64,000 bases of DNA from Echinococcus granulosus (taxonomy: Eukaryota > Platyhelminthes > Cestoda > Cyclophyllidea > Taeniidae): the NCBI RefSeq assembly GCF_000524195.1, contig NW_020170403.1, positions 856,346-920,345 of the forward strand. Direction: 5' to 3'. A program made the position numbers and the translations under genes. Positions 40,401 through 53,600 of this stretch are shown here, in pieces; the stretch's first letter is position 1, and every line of letters starts with the position of its first letter. The notes beneath the pieces are model-generated. The model was not told the origin of the DNA. It saw nothing but the letters and a program-made list of their open reading frames with translations, and did not search any database.

Positions 40401-40458
40401 TTCCGACCAAATCAAATCCCCTGGTTTATAAGACTTGTGTTGGACAAGCATAGTTGAG
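37458..40458 (-). CDS. SMYD-family SET and MYND domain protein, complete, seven exons
   Basis: Predicted 529 aa, in the SMYD1/2/3 group of lysine methyltransferases, which act on histones or cytoplasmic proteins. Coding exons: 40451-40161, 40122-39851, 39808-39706, 39663-39553, 39516-39273, 38985-38830, 37870-37458 (TAG). Phase is consistent throughout (1,590 nt). The SET domain is split by the MYND finger, as in all SMYDs. MYND is at residues 33-73 with the complete ligand series C33, C36, C48, C51, C57, C61, H69 and C73. The SET core has DHSCLPN at 193-199, SYVD at 226-229 and post-SET CNCPRC at 249-254. Two positions are unusual: the SAM-binding NHSC motif reads DHSC, and the usual G-E-E-L before the catalytic tyrosine segment is missing. 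The helical C-terminal third is divergent. The orthology class within SMYD is not settled. Confidence 0.9.
37871..38829 (-). other. SMYD last intron (959 nt)
   Basis: Exons on either side join in phase 1. An open frame at 38,252-38,554 on the minus strand has no acceptable splice pair linking it to either neighbour. Confidence 0.5.
39517..40160 (-). other. Cluster of four micro-introns (36-42 nt) in the SMYD gene
   Basis: Introns at 40160-40123 (38 nt), 39850-39809 (42 nt), 39705-39664 (42 nt) and 39552-39517 (36 nt) all have GT...AG ends. The 39705-39664 intron has a length divisible by three and no stop, so retention would insert 14 residues (VSPTSAISRLPFLQ) between ILDASQ and IRISYVD in the SET core. 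Family comparison says it is removed. Confidence 0.85.
40161..40451 (-). CDS. SMYD exon 1: SET-N fragment and MYND zinc finger
   Basis: Ninety-seven codons from ATG 40451-40449. YKPGDLIWSEEALVCAL corresponds to the start of the SMYD SET domain (RPGELLFRSDPLAY-type), followed directly by the MYND finger. The usual G-[RK]-G-[LV] strand before this segment is not encoded after the ATG. The protein therefore starts unusually close to the SET strand, or a short upstream exon supplies it. A strong acceptor (TTTCCATCCTAG|) sits 7 nt before the ATG. Confidence 0.88.
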
Positions 40459-40475
40459 CTAGGATGGAAACAAGT
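40435..40475 (-). promoter_or_regulatory. 3' splice acceptor immediately upstream of SMYD start codon
   Basis: The minus strand reads CTTGTTTCCATCCTAG|CTCAACT-ATG, with the AG at 40,460-40,459. A spliced exon or spliced leader joined here would leave only seven nt before the ATG. I could not find an upstream coding exon in the 1.1 kb to the next gene. Confidence 0.5.
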
Positions 40476-41034
40476 AGGCGGTTAATCGTCGTCCACATAG
40501 CTATTCTGCAATTAAATGGTCTCGGACGTTTCCTACACAATACGGCCCCAAGTTTTCAACTAGTGAAAAAACTGCATTATTTCACAGCCCATCATAATAA
40601 TACAGGCCCCTGAAGTCATGACATGTTTCCGTAATCTACCCAAGGTTATTTCACACCCCACGCTCAGAAAGCTCACTGCTTCACACACGTTGAATTACTT
40701 CGTTCAAGGTCACCAGCATTATTAATGACAGCCCCAACACTTATAAAACAGAATCCAGATGTAACCCTAATTCTAACAAAATAGGATCTAATTCTGTTAA
40801 CATTGCGTAATACCGAATTTTAATAATTTTGCCCTTAAACGTATAGCAAGTTAGCTTTATATGAGCTTTTTACAAGGTTAACATAAATTGTAAACTGAAT
40901 GCTTCTGAGTTTATAAATAATTGCAATGAAAACAGTCCTAACCCTTTGCGTCCGCAAAGGAATTGGCTTATCACTGCAATTCAATGGTGTTTACTATTAA
41001 GTTGTGCAATAAGATGGTGGTTTATCCCTCGATA

Positions 41035-41197
41035 TTGGTGAGGCGCCACTTTGTACTTTGAATTAGCCTTCTTGTACCTCTCTGGGTGGGGTGGCCTTAA
41101 AGCCATGCTAATAGCCCAAATACCTTTCCTGTGTTAAATATATATTCTACCCAAGTATTGTCTTCTTTCGTCTTCAGGGAAGTCTGGGGCTGCTACA
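41035..41197 (+). mobile_element. Solo terminal repeat of the TRIM-like element
   Basis: Contains CGCCACTTTGTACTTTG, CTAATAGCCC, ATATTCTACCC and TCTTCAGGGAAGTCTGGGGC, ending GCTACA, in the same order as the terminal repeats of copies A-C, with no element body on either side. It lies between the LIM gene and the SMYD gene. A solo repeat is the usual product of recombination between two direct repeats. Confidence 0.6.
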
Positions 41198-41526
41198 GTT
41201 GCCTACACCAAAGGCCCTCAATTCCGAGCGTTACACCACCACGAAAGCAACTCGCAGCCCTACTTGGGATATAAAAGGCAAAGCTGTCACTTCTCTTGAC
41301 TCACTTTGACAGAAACTCCATGACACAATGAAACACAGGCAGACAAAGAAAAAGAGAGAAAGTGTCAAAAAGAGGAAATAAGGGAAGCCTCATCTGTGGG
41401 AAAGTAGCTCATATCTGGCTGGCGAAAATAAGAGCAGCGCACTTTCTTCCGATACGAGCAATGCTACCATGCCTGAACACGCATCCGCACGCACTTGCAT
41501 ATACACAGAGGATGGGACTGGACGTT

Positions 41527-41661
41527 TTAGTCTTCTTCATCCTCTTCATCCTCCTCCTCATCGTCTGAGTGCATGCCGGAGACAATGATACCCTCCTTGC
41601 GTGCAGCAGGCACGTTCTCAAATACGCCACTTTCTTTTGGCATTTCACTCCAAATGTCGAT
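41527..41661 (-). CDS. LIM gene terminal exon: GVFENVP and acidic tail
   Basis: Phase 0 in, 44 codons plus TAA (41529-41527). It starts IDIWSEMPKESGVFENVPAA, then RKEGIIVSGMHS, and ends in a run of about 15 mostly Asp/Glu residues. The last module therefore has the GVFEN half but replaces the basic helix by an acidic tail. No obvious AATAAA was seen close downstream; an ATTAAA-like signal lies at 40,818-40,823. Confidence 0.88.
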   Translation of the reverse strand: MDIWSEMPKESGVFENVPAARKEGIIVSGMHSDDEEEDEEDEED

Positions 41662-44600
41662 CTATTAAAGATTGAAGTAAGTAGAAGGAATCAAAGCATC
41701 AGTACCGATATTAGTTTTCATGTCATCATTTTTGTAATTTTAAAATATGAATATGGCCTTTTACTGTGAGGTGACATTGAGTTAGATAATCAACATCGAA
41801 ATTAATGTTATTCGCTCGACCGAAAACAGGTTATACTCATATTTGGACGAACTCATTTCTTGCTTGTAAAGAAGTTTTTATAATTCTGCTTAACTCTTGG
41901 TTTGATTGCGCGGGCACTTAAGTTCCCGTACATTGTACATCCGCACGGTGGCCAGGCCAGTAACCCTCAACACTTCTCTACTTCGGCAATCCATTTTCTG
42001 CCATGCTACTATGACTTCTTACGAGTTAAGGAAAGACTCGTGGGTCGCAATACTTGTTGCAAAATAATTATTGGGCTCTGGAAGTACAACGAAAGATGGC
42101 AAAGGGCATAAATTTTATCAAAAGTGAAAGCCTCTATTCCACAAATCTTATCAAAACGTATTGCTTGCCACCTTTTTTAACTGCGTTTTTAGTTGGCTAT
42201 GTAGAAATTAGATAAGTTTCTTGGTGATAGCACTGCATGATATACATATTTGATCAAGATGTAACAGAAATGACAACATCCTCTTCACGAAATAAAGGCA
42301 TTATCCACAAAACAACAGTAAGAAATGGGGCGAATTCAGTAAATGGTTCAATAGTAACTTAAAATCTACTCATATGCATAATTGCTCATATTCACCCCCA
42401 CTATTCCTGTTTTTATTCCCACTTGGTGGCATGGTTGTAAGTCCGAATTTTGCACACTTTAGCAACAAATCTTTCTGCATCCTGCTATGGCTTGTCACTA
42501 CTCCAGGGCGGATTGAAAGTGCTACAGCACATTTTCGCAGACATTTCCATAAAAATGCCCACCAAATCTATTCATTTATTTATTTACAGGCGCAATAACT
42601 ATGCCATTCGTTTTTTGTTCATTTCTATTGATCATCTTAAAAGTGCCAGAACAAGGTTTGACGTGTTGCTTCGCTTAACAAAGGTAGTTGATGGATAAGG
42701 AGAGCCAATAAATAATGCGGGTAATTTATGCCGTCCCCTCTACCTAAAAGCAATTTGACCTATGACTTTGAATAGGTAAGTTTGTTCATAATAGTAAAAT
42801 TTTATGCGATCGCAGTATAGCAGACATTTCCGTAGATAAATGGTGGAAATGGGCAGAGAAAACATGTAAAATTCAGTGAATTGTAAAAAACCAAGTCTCT
42901 CCGTAAAATGCCTAGGAATTCGACGAAACATTTTGCTTACCGAGATAGCTACAAAAATAAAGGTTTTCCTTCGGTAAATGCTGGGCGTAGTAATTTTAGA
43001 AGTTGTTTGTTTGAATGTACCTTTCAAGGCGACGAGGGGTCGGACTGGACGAACCCCGTGACTGGACAGACGTTGTAGAGTCCCAAAAGGGCGGCAAACC
43101 GTAATCGTTAATGAAACTTTGGTTATTTGTGAGTCCCAACATTGTACACTACAAGATATCTTCCTCTAGTCATTCTTTTCTAGCCACGAATATGAAATAT
43201 GGGGAATATTGAATACTGCTGATGGTGCATTTATTAGATGCTTGTAAAAGTGACGTTTTTGAAAAATATTCCGATTATTTTGTGCAGAAGTCCGTCACTT
43301 ATACTGCTAAAATATCTCATTTTCTCTAGCCATTCTGCCTATTCGTACAAATTTGATTTGGTGTCTTTTAGAGGAATTCGACAACTGGACAGAAGACGTG
43401 GAACTCAACGTCACCCACCGAATGCTTTGATATTTTGACTTCTCAAAGGTTGGCAGAAATGGAACCAGGAATGCACTTTCCTCCATCTTGATAAATGACC
43501 CTTATGGTTTTATGAAAAATGTTATGAGAGGTTGAGGGTTCCATAACGCTTACAGCTAATACGTGTTTACAGCAATGTGGACTCTGACAAGTGACCTACG
43601 CTGCTGAAGGAAAAATGAGGTACAACTTAATCCTAGAAAATTGGTTAAAATTAAAATAAAAGGTTTGCTTTCTAAAGTTTTTTTCTGGAACAGCAGGGAA
43701 TTATAGGTGTGGGACCAACACCAATTATGAAAAAACCTCGATTGTTTAAGCGTTGAAACCCAGAGAGTAACTCACAGGTGCCTGTGCTACCAGTTATTCC
43801 GCTCTTTGGTAAGTTTTTGGTGAAGATACTTTCAAACTCCTACACCTCAAAACCTATTTGCATGACCTCAGACATGATAGTGGTGGCAGAATTAGGGCAT
43901 CAACTTCGGTGGGACAACAACTTTGCCTTCCCTTCTCTGTAGATTCCGTAAAGACGTCATTAGAAGTGGGGCATTTGAGTTTACCAAATTTCGTCTACTA
44001 TGGACCATAACCTCCATTTTGAGACCTATCAAACTGTCGCCATACTCTAACGAATAAAAAAGGGCTGTAAAAGTACTTCTGAAATAGCCAGAAGAAAATT
44101 ATTATCAATTAATTGCCATTACCTGGAGACTCGACACCGAACTACCTTACACACTGTGATTTATCCAGATAGGTGGTATAAATTTCTGCCTATGCGGTAC
44201 CTATGCTGCTAGTCCCCCAGTCCTTCTGTACGTTGATGCCACTGCTCCCTCTTGTTTCGTAGGCCTTACGACAACTGTAGGAGAAAACGGAACAGCACAA
44301 CAAGACGATGATGGAGTTGACTCACCATGCCTGGAGTGGCCTTCTTTTTGCCAGCCTCTTCGGCCTCCTTCTGCCTCTCGAGAAAGCGCTGTTTGGCGTT
44401 GGAGGCAAATGCGCCCACCAACTGCTCATCTTCATCCTGATCCGCCTTCGCGTCTGCAGCAGAATTGGTGGGTTGACTCTCGAACACTGTCGGTCCCACC
44501 GCGCCCTCCACCAAGACAATTTTCTACAGGGACATTGAAAAAAATGCGGGTAATGGTTACTCTCCATAAATCTTTTTAATTCCTTCATCAATTATTCCCT

Positions 44601-47600
44601 TCATTTCGGATCTACCTAGGTGTCTTTTATGCAGTTAGAGTTCACCAACCGCAAATGTCAGTTCAAGGGCTCTAAACTGCCACAAAGGCACATCTCAACT
44701 ACTCTGCTAACTACCACTAGTGAATAGTTCATCCTTCCTCTGGCTACGGTTAACTCACCTCATTTCGCTTCACCGCTTTTGCTCGCTCCTCAGCGTCCTT
44801 CATGAAGCGTTCTTTAGCCGCGGAAGCCCATTTCACATCTCCAGGAGTAGGTGTATCATCCACGTCACCACTTCGAATGACATCATCGCGCTGCCGGGGC
44901 TCATTCTCGTAAACTCCACCTTCTCCTCGAAGCTCAATCGTCTAATGCGGATAAGAGGAAAGTAAGAAAAAGAGCAGGGGTAAAACAGGTGCGTTCAAGT
45001 CAAAACGGGACTTATAATTTCACAGCCATGGGAGGGCAGTAACAGACCAATTCTTAAGCTGCTAACCAAGGTGGTAGAAAAAAGCGTTAATGAGCATATG
45101 TATGAACCCTCTAGCCAGTAAAGGCTTGAATCTTATATATTCTCTCACTACTACGTAGTGTCAACGTTTCAAGTATGACCTGACGTTTGTCAATGATGAT
45201 CTTGACTGTAATGGTTTGCGGTCTAAAGCGGCCATCTCTGCAATCACTTAATTCGCAAAACGTTTGACTGGTTCTGGACACCTGATAAACACAACATTCG
45301 TCCCGGAATCACACCAAAGACTAGTCATCCCATGGAAATAATGAACATAATCACTTACAAACAGTCAAGTTTGTAAATAATTACCTCAAGCTGGGCATCA
45401 AGGCAGGGAAGGTGAAACAGGATGCATTAGGATAACTAAACCACACTAATAAATCTTTGTCTATGAGGCCTTTTTAGACATTATTTAATGCTGAGATGGG
45501 ATCATTAATTGGGGTTAATTATTGGATGACCTCAAAAGTTCCAGTTGACCTGAACACACATGCAACTGAGGATGGCATAATGGCTCTTGTAGCAGCAGAA
45601 CTCACTGTTTTCTTCACTTCACGCTGTAGTTTACTGGGGTCCTGGAACTTCTCCCGAATGGATTTCGCACCTGAGAGATTCAGGTAGTCATCTACACCGG
45701 AGTCTGCTGTGACTACGTCCTCTGGCCGGGCTGCTGGTGTGCTCTCGTAGATCGAATTCCTCTCTCTACTCGCCAGTTCTTGCAATTCGGCCTAAAGGTG
45801 CAAAAAAAACGCCTAATTTGCTTCTGCTTTGAAAGCGGCCTAAGTTTGAGGCGCCCATTCGGCAAAAGGGAGTCTAGAACTGGCCGCATTACTTAAATAA
45901 ATGCACGTAACTCGAAAATGGGTTATTTTTATTCATCAGCTAATCCTTCACCTGAAAAGATTCTGCAGCTTTCCACGTTTATCAGACTAACATCCCGATT
46001 AAGATATTGGATTCTACGATTTGACAAACGCTACGGAAAAAAACCGGTGGCTAGCTTTTCTATCATGCAGTTTAGAAATGTTCATTCATCCAAAAGTATT
46101 ATTCTAACTTCCGTCTTAACTTGACAAACCTCACAGCGAATAAATTTTTAGGAAAGGCTAACTGATTAACTGTTGAACTATTTTTGGTTTAAGAGCACGC
46201 ACTTAAGTAAAAGTAAACTGGAACTGCTCGTTCTCATCTGATAACAGTACTTATTTGTCAAAGAGATTTATGAATTAATTATCCTTCAAAGCCTCAATCA
46301 ACGTAGAATTTCAGAGCAAGAATAGATATATGCTAAGTAATTTTTATTCGTCAGGAAGTAGTTTTAAACTGTTTACCTACCTGAGTCCTAGATGTGATCA
46401 TGCATTTTGTATTTTAAGAGGAATTGGACACCTTCAGAAGGCTTTACTGAAAGTACCACGAGTAATCTATCGCCCTGTACCAGTGAAACAAGCATTCTGA
46501 CTCTAGAAGCTGCGAATAACCTCAACCTATCTTATTCCAGGAATCATCACTTGGAGCAATATCGCTAGGAAAATGAGATGGATGAGGTGAACATGAGGTA
46601 GGAGCTACGCACTTCACTGCTATTCCAAAGTAAGGTACGATCTCTTACGCAACATGTGATATCGCATTAGCCTGTAAAAACAGGTTTATCAGCCCTGTCT
46701 GCTCCTATTCTTGCACAAATCCTAGCACTATCGAGTGTCCAGATCTCGGCTGGAAATCAGCGAGTGTTGGTCTGCAGCAGGTAAACATCACGTGGTGAAC
46801 TAACGATTCTCCAAGTCCATCACATGCACACAGCGCAAGCACAGATTTCAGGTGATGAGGTGTTGAGCAGCATCGAAGGTTAGAGGGGTTGGTGGGTGGA
46901 TCGTTTGCAAATAAACAATGACATTTTCGTTTGCTTAACAACGATGGACTACAAAAGTCATTAGTCATTGGACGTCGGTCGGTCGATCAGCAAACAGTCC
47001 ACAATACGTGACATTTTGAGCTCTTACATTTGGTAAAATATGCTCCAGTGCACATGACATTAGACTGAATCTGATGTTTGTTTCACTGATGCTGTCACGA
47101 CTGCTTCTATGCAAGATGAATTTCGTATTCCACCCTCGTCGTGGGTCTAACCTAGTGAGGCCCAGTTGCTGCCGCTAAGCCGTGTAATTTTACAACAGCA
47201 CATCACCCGCCTTCAATGATTCACCATCACAAATGGGCACTGTGTTCTGCTATTGCAGGTTCCACTTTCCCTAAATGCAAAAAGTTCTGCAAAATGTTTC
47301 TGCACCTTTGGAATTTGTGTAAAGGTGGTTCGTAAAGCATAAAATACAGAGTCATATTTGCTTTGTGGATATGACCCAGGATTTCATGCAGTGTCAAAAC
47401 AATACCACAAAGCACATAATTGGGTGATTGAAGGACATTTTTATCCATGTTTATTAATGCATGCATAGAAAAAACACCCTGAACCTTACAGGTCTATGTA
47501 AATTAATCACAGGCCACCTGGTATTGCATAGCTTTCATACAAGGTTATTAATTTTCGAGTCGCTCATTGTAAAAATAAATTAGCAAGTAGTCGCCGTCAA

Positions 47601-50600
47601 AAAAAAATTCACCCCTTAAGTTGCTTTTTCGAAGTAAATTTTACGTAGTGTAGATGCTTGAAAATCATGCAATGTAGACTGCTAACCGACTACCTGACTA
47701 AACGACCGACCAACCGATGTACAGTAAAAATAGCTTTTAGATTCCAGTGATTGTTAAACAGACGTAAATGTCGATGGCTGTTTGCAGCTGATCCACTCAC
47801 CCAAAACCTTACGCTTCAGAGCTGCTCAACGCTTCACCCTTAAAAATCCGTTCTTGTACTGTATAGATGTGGTGTCAGTGGGATGTGTACACGAAAACGT
47901 TTTCTTTTGGAGAAACGGACACAGCTAGTAAGAAGTGGGAAGGTGGTCCCATTCCTGTCTTGTCCATCGAGTACTGCTGTATACACATCAACAATCTTGG
48001 AGGTCTATACCATCCCCAATATTTCACAGAGACTGTTTTTGGAATCTCTGCGAAGCAAAGTGACATTTTCGTCACTCTTTAAAACTGACATATTGGAATG
48101 TAATTGAAAGGAAGCACTAGTGCAACTTTCTCTTAATGTATCAGATTATGTGAATTGCAATCACGAACTACCAAATGCTGTGTAAACAGCTTGTAGTACA
48201 AAAGGGATGTACTTTTCGATAGAATCACATACATCGTTTGATATTCGAGCGCAAAATACTTTGACCCCCTATCCAATTCACCTTTGTTAAAACATTTTAT
48301 TCATTAAGTGTTGAAAAAGGACAAGTTTAGGACCCCAAAATTTATAACATAATCTTTCAAAAAGGCCAACCTTAGGATCGAGACGCTTAACTTTGCTCTC
48401 CTCAGTGGCCTTCTTGAGGAAGGCATTTTTCCTCTCAGCCGCACTTGTGGTAACAACTAGATGGGCTGCGTCATCCCTCTCTTCACTCCGCGCAATGTCC
48501 AGCAGACTATCTGGCTCATTCTCGTAGACTCCACCTTGAGACTACACAAAAGAAATAAATAAAGATTGTGTTACAAACGAATTTTTCTGTAGTCATATTA
48601 AGGCGAGTTTTGATTGGTCAATACATCCAATGGACTAATCAAAGGAGAAAGAAAGGAGAAGGCAGAGACACAGTAACCAATCAACGTAAGAGCGTTATTG
48701 GCAGCATCGACATGCAGTGAGACATGAAATCAAAAATTTCTCTCTCGTGCAATTTGAAGAGAGCTCCTTGAAAAAAAGAAAGCAATGAATGGAAATATGG
48801 AATTCCTTTCAGCAGCGAGTCGAAACATAAGCTCCACATGAGGATGGGACTTGAAGTTTGGGAGATTTGGATAACAAATCAGAGCTGGACGCTGCAGGCT
48901 TATCAGCATCGCCGACACCACGATGTGTGCATACGAGGGTCGGACGCACTATCACAACCGATGCAGGATGCAAAAAACGCACCTGTGAATTTCTCACTTT
49001 AATCTGGTCAAACAAAAGATGCTCTGCATCTTATCTGTTATACTAGTTTTTTTTCCATCTTTTGATAAACAAAAATTACCGAAAAAATTGGAACCACTTG
49101 ATTCATAAACAATGTAATCTCTAATAAGCATTCAATTTGATTAAAGTACAAAAAATGAAATGAAAAGAATAAATGGCATAGCCATTAGCTATGAAGTAAA
49201 ACGTTAGTTCCCATTATTCGGCAGCCGGCAAAGAGATTAATTTTACCTGCCTTTATTCATTGATGTATTGTAGCCTGTTTTAACCTTTATGTATGGTATA
49301 GCATAGTAATTTAAAAAGTGGAGTAAAATTATACTCTTTGGGGAATTGCGTAAATTGACACTCTTGTTCAATGATAACCGCTCCAGCTTACTAAATCTTC
49401 CCGAAGCAAAGTAAAGTGTGATTAAATCTCCGATGGACCTTTAGAGAATTGCCCTGCCTTCACATTTCCCTAGATAGAATAGGTTGATCGTGACTGGACA
49501 TGCCATCCAATTAACTCTATCCTTGTTATTTGTATCAGTCATCATTATGGAATGAAGACGACTCTGAAACGAGTTTGCGAATGGGATCAGAAAGGCAGAA
49601 AGTCTGACCAGAATGTGTCCAGTTTGGGACTAAGGTCCAAAAATAGGCGGACGTGAAGCGATCTGCATGACCGCCTGGCCAGAGCTATGCTAGCAAGTGG
49701 TAAAGAATGAGCCCAGGACTTGACTTGCAAAAGCAGAAGCGTAATGATTTAAGCGAATACAGAAGGCCTACCAGTAATAATGACTAGATTTGAGGGGAGA
49801 TTTAAATCCAACATTCGCTGCAAAAGGAGACAATCTCATTTAAACGAAGAACATTTGTCAAACAAGTTACGCAAATGTGATAATTTGATGCTTCTAGTTC
49901 CCACGTGATCCCGTATATCACATACATGTGACATTCAACAAAAAGCAGGCTGCTTAACAATTTGCATCATATCAGAATTATAAACCCTCTGGACTGTGGT
50001 GACCGATTTCGATCCGAATGTACATGCTTCCAAGATTGCTACAATGCCGAGAGAATAAGAAGGGAGTACTTTAAGGTCAGATTCATTAGGCTTAAGCTAC
50101 CCACGAAAGGCTCGCTACATTTTTTGCCTTATTAGCTAGGTTCTTAAACCTATACCATCAGCTGACTTCTTCTCATCTCCTCCTTACTCGGGTTCTGCTT
50201 TTCCTTACCTATCTGCATTTTTCCATCCATCGAATGAGGAAGAACGAGGCAAAACCAATAGCCAATCAGAATTGCGGACACAACTCACGCTGTTGCCCAG
50301 ATCGATCTTTGTCTTTTCTATCTTTGTCTCCACTTTGCCCGATTCAATGTCCTTCCACCGCGCTTTTGCAGAGCGAGTAGCCTCGGTTGCAACTTGACGG
50401 AGCTCCTCGGATTCTACGGGTTTTTTCTCCCCATTTTCTTCCTCTACCTGCAGTGAAAATCAGAAACTGAGAAGACAAAATTCCAAGAAGGGAAGCTTTG
50501 CATCAGTGGCCGAAAAAGGGCATTTAAATTTAGTCATGGGATTTAAAAAATTTTGTGCGCCTGGGCCTGACTAATGCGATTTGGAGGGCTGTCTGGGGTT

Positions 50601-53600
50601 AATGTGGCAATTAGGTTTGGGGTACTTCCCACAGGAGCTTCACTTCTTCCGCCTTTCTTCCTCCTCTTTACAAGCATTTCTTAACCATCCAATCCTGCAG
50701 GAATGTCAATTTGATTTCCTAATAGAACCGCAATTGTGTACCGACTGGTGCAAGGCATGATGCCATTCGGGAACTGCCATGTCTTAATAGTTAACGCACC
50801 TGAGGACCAGCTGTATTTTTAAAAAAAAAAGATGACAAAGCAATTTGACGGTATGATAATTCTGCCTCCGAACATTTGTTTTAGGCGATTCAAGCACTAA
50901 TTTCTTTAATTCTTACTCTACTACGCAAAAATGGGTGCCATTCGAATGTCTAAACAGGTGCTTTAAGTCATAATAGGCCAAAAAACAGGCGGCATAGATG
51001 TCCGCGAAATGCAACGATGTGTTCTAATATAGCTGTCAAAATAGCAAGGTGGAACAACTTTAAATGTGATAATCATCCACATCCTCTTAGCTGCCAAATG
51101 CCTTTTCAGGTGTTAACGGGATCTTCATGCTTAAGGCAAAAAATGTTAATAATACTTCTCGAGTGTTTTCATTTTGAGGTAAAAAGTAATAACAACGTGC
51201 TTATATCGGTCAAATGCGTCTTTGGGTGTTTCAGCAACTCCGCCCCTTCAACACAATCAGAAGTGAAGAGTTGCAAAATTCCCTCGGTTACATCATCATA
51301 TAACTCTTCTGGTCTGAAACTCTTGAAAGCTTTATTGGAACTTAAAATGGTACTCACCATTGAGTAGGGATACTAAAAATGTTTTACTGAGCAAACATAC
51401 TGATAAGGAAATACTAGCTTGGCAATTCAGGTGAGAATTTGTTGTGACCCCCAATTCCTGATACTTTTTGATCACTCACCACGCCGCCAGTCTGCTCAAG
51501 CCGTTTGAATCTCTCTCGCATATCCTTTGTCTTCTTTCCAATGCCAATGTAGTCCGTCACTGTGCTCTCCCCGGTGTCTGCGCCCTCCACACCTTCCGGT
51601 CTCGCTGTCGGTTGACTCTCCAACACGCCCACAGCGACACCCTCCCTGGGCGGTGTGATTTCCTTCAACTTGCGTGGTTGTCCATCCTGCGATCCATTCA
51701 CCGCACGTGCTGCCTCTTGCATAAACTTATCCTTCATGCTTCCCACACCGGCGTACTTCAGCTTTGTCTTGCGTTTACGTACCTCCTTTGATTTGTCAGC
51801 CTCCTGAAAATTCTCGCCCCTTTCAAAGCGGTTGCGGATGTCGGAGGCGCGTGCGCCAGAACCCCCAGCCACGGAGGCGGCATCGGCGACGTTCTGACTC
51901 ACCTTAGTCACCTCTTTGGCCGCTTTCAGGGCCTCGGATTCCTTTGGAGCCTTCTTTTTGTCATCGTCTACGGTATTTCCTGTAAAAGTACAGAGTTGAA
52001 GGTTAAGACACTTCTTCAAGAGTAAATTACAAATATGGATTGCAAGCTGAAATATTTACTACCTAAACTTATTTTTCCTTATACTTTGTTCCTCAAGGAA
52101 GATGTTTTGGATTATTTAACCCCTTAGCGAAGATGATTAGGTGGGTTTTTGGCACGCGGCATAAGTTTTGACAGCCAGACACCTATGAGGATGAAACAGG
52201 GGAGGGTAAACACTGCCATGAATTTGTAAAGGTCAGTAGTTCATCCACGGTTTTTTGGCTTGTATTTGTTATTTCAAAACACGAGTGTTTGCACAACTTT
52301 TTAAGATGTGTTTCTTGCAAGGTGAAAAATTTGCGTAGTTGGGGGAAAATTGGCACTGAAGCATTTACCAAACGACCTTGTCATAAAGTGGCGTTAAGTG
52401 AAAGCATTTGTCAGGCAAAATCGATTGCCTGTACACAGAGGGCGAGAAAAAGTGAGCATTTATGGAGGCTTAACCCTCCAGTGCGGATCGGTGTCATAGA
52501 GTTCAATGCTGGGTCTGTATTTAAACAACATGACTCTTGTTTGAAAAGGGAATGCAGGCCGAAGTGGTATCTTAAAGTGCGGGCTCTTTTCTGGGGGCCG
52601 ATGCCCAAGTAAGCCCTCAGTTTCAGTTATGCGAGCACTTTGAGGCTCCGCCACTGTACTTACAGGTCATACCAATAACCTCAGCACTTCTGCACATTAC
52701 TCATTCGTCATGCTCCCATGACTTCCTCTGACCTCAGGAATAGACCCTGGACGCTACATTAGGCGTATGCGCATGCAAGTTGACCTGTCAACGGAGAGTC
52801 CAAATCGGCTGAAAGGAAACGCTGTCCAACTGTTACAAAAACAATTCAGGCAGATAAATTAACAAATCTGTTGACGCAATTGAAATGGCAGACTGTAAAA
52901 GAGCAACGCCAGCATAAGCAAAACTTATGAATGATAACAGGTCTATCATTGACAGTCTGTGCTGGTAAAATGAAGAGGATTTTCTAGATGTCAAACGATA
53001 CTTGATGAGGGATTGATTTGTATTAAAGAAATTTTCAGGTGAATTTAGTGGACTTGTTGATAAAGGAGATTTAGGTGAACAAGGAGACGATATTCGTGAA
53101 GTTCCTTCAACTCAAGTTGATTGGATGAAGTCCTATTTCCAAAAGACGGATGTCTACGGACCAGGTTTGGGCAATAATTTATTCAAGAAAGTAAAATGGA
53201 TGACCGAGGGTGTGTAAGCACCTAAAATTTATCGCATTAATAGTCTGATAATCATGCCTTATTTTAGTACAAAAAGTGAGCTATCATAGGCTGATTCCAA
53301 CTGGAAGACCTTTACGATTGGACATGAACATGAATGGGTATGCCAAAACCAGGAGAAATCTTTGAAAGGCGGCATCAAAATAAGGCAATTTGGCGGCTAA
53401 CAGCATTCGTCCACTCACTTAGTTTTTAAAGGAAACAGCCCTGAGGTATTACAAGATTTCATCAATGAGGCATTACTTTTTAAGAGATGAGGTGCTGAAA
53501 GTACGTTCAATACCTTGATGTCTGGAAGGGCTGCGTCTCAAAGGTACGTGTGCACCAGCAATTTGATTTATCGCGGACAAGTCGAATTAAAAGTTGATGG

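Noticed and set aside
45519..45605. In-frame extension of the SIYESTP exon to a stop codon
   Set aside because: A strong GTGAGT donor at 45,605 keeps phase 0 to the next module; the extension lacks the module pattern. A minor isoform is still possible.
46705..46968. Minus-strand frame with C-x-C and H/C spacing like a reverse-transcriptase tail
   Set aside because: Only loose spacing similarity; weaker than the 60.5-kb relic.
52369..52428. 60-nt segment with splice-like ends as the missing LIM second finger
   Set aside because: It enters and leaves in phase 2, so it does not restore phase 1, and it lacks the second-finger ligand spacing.
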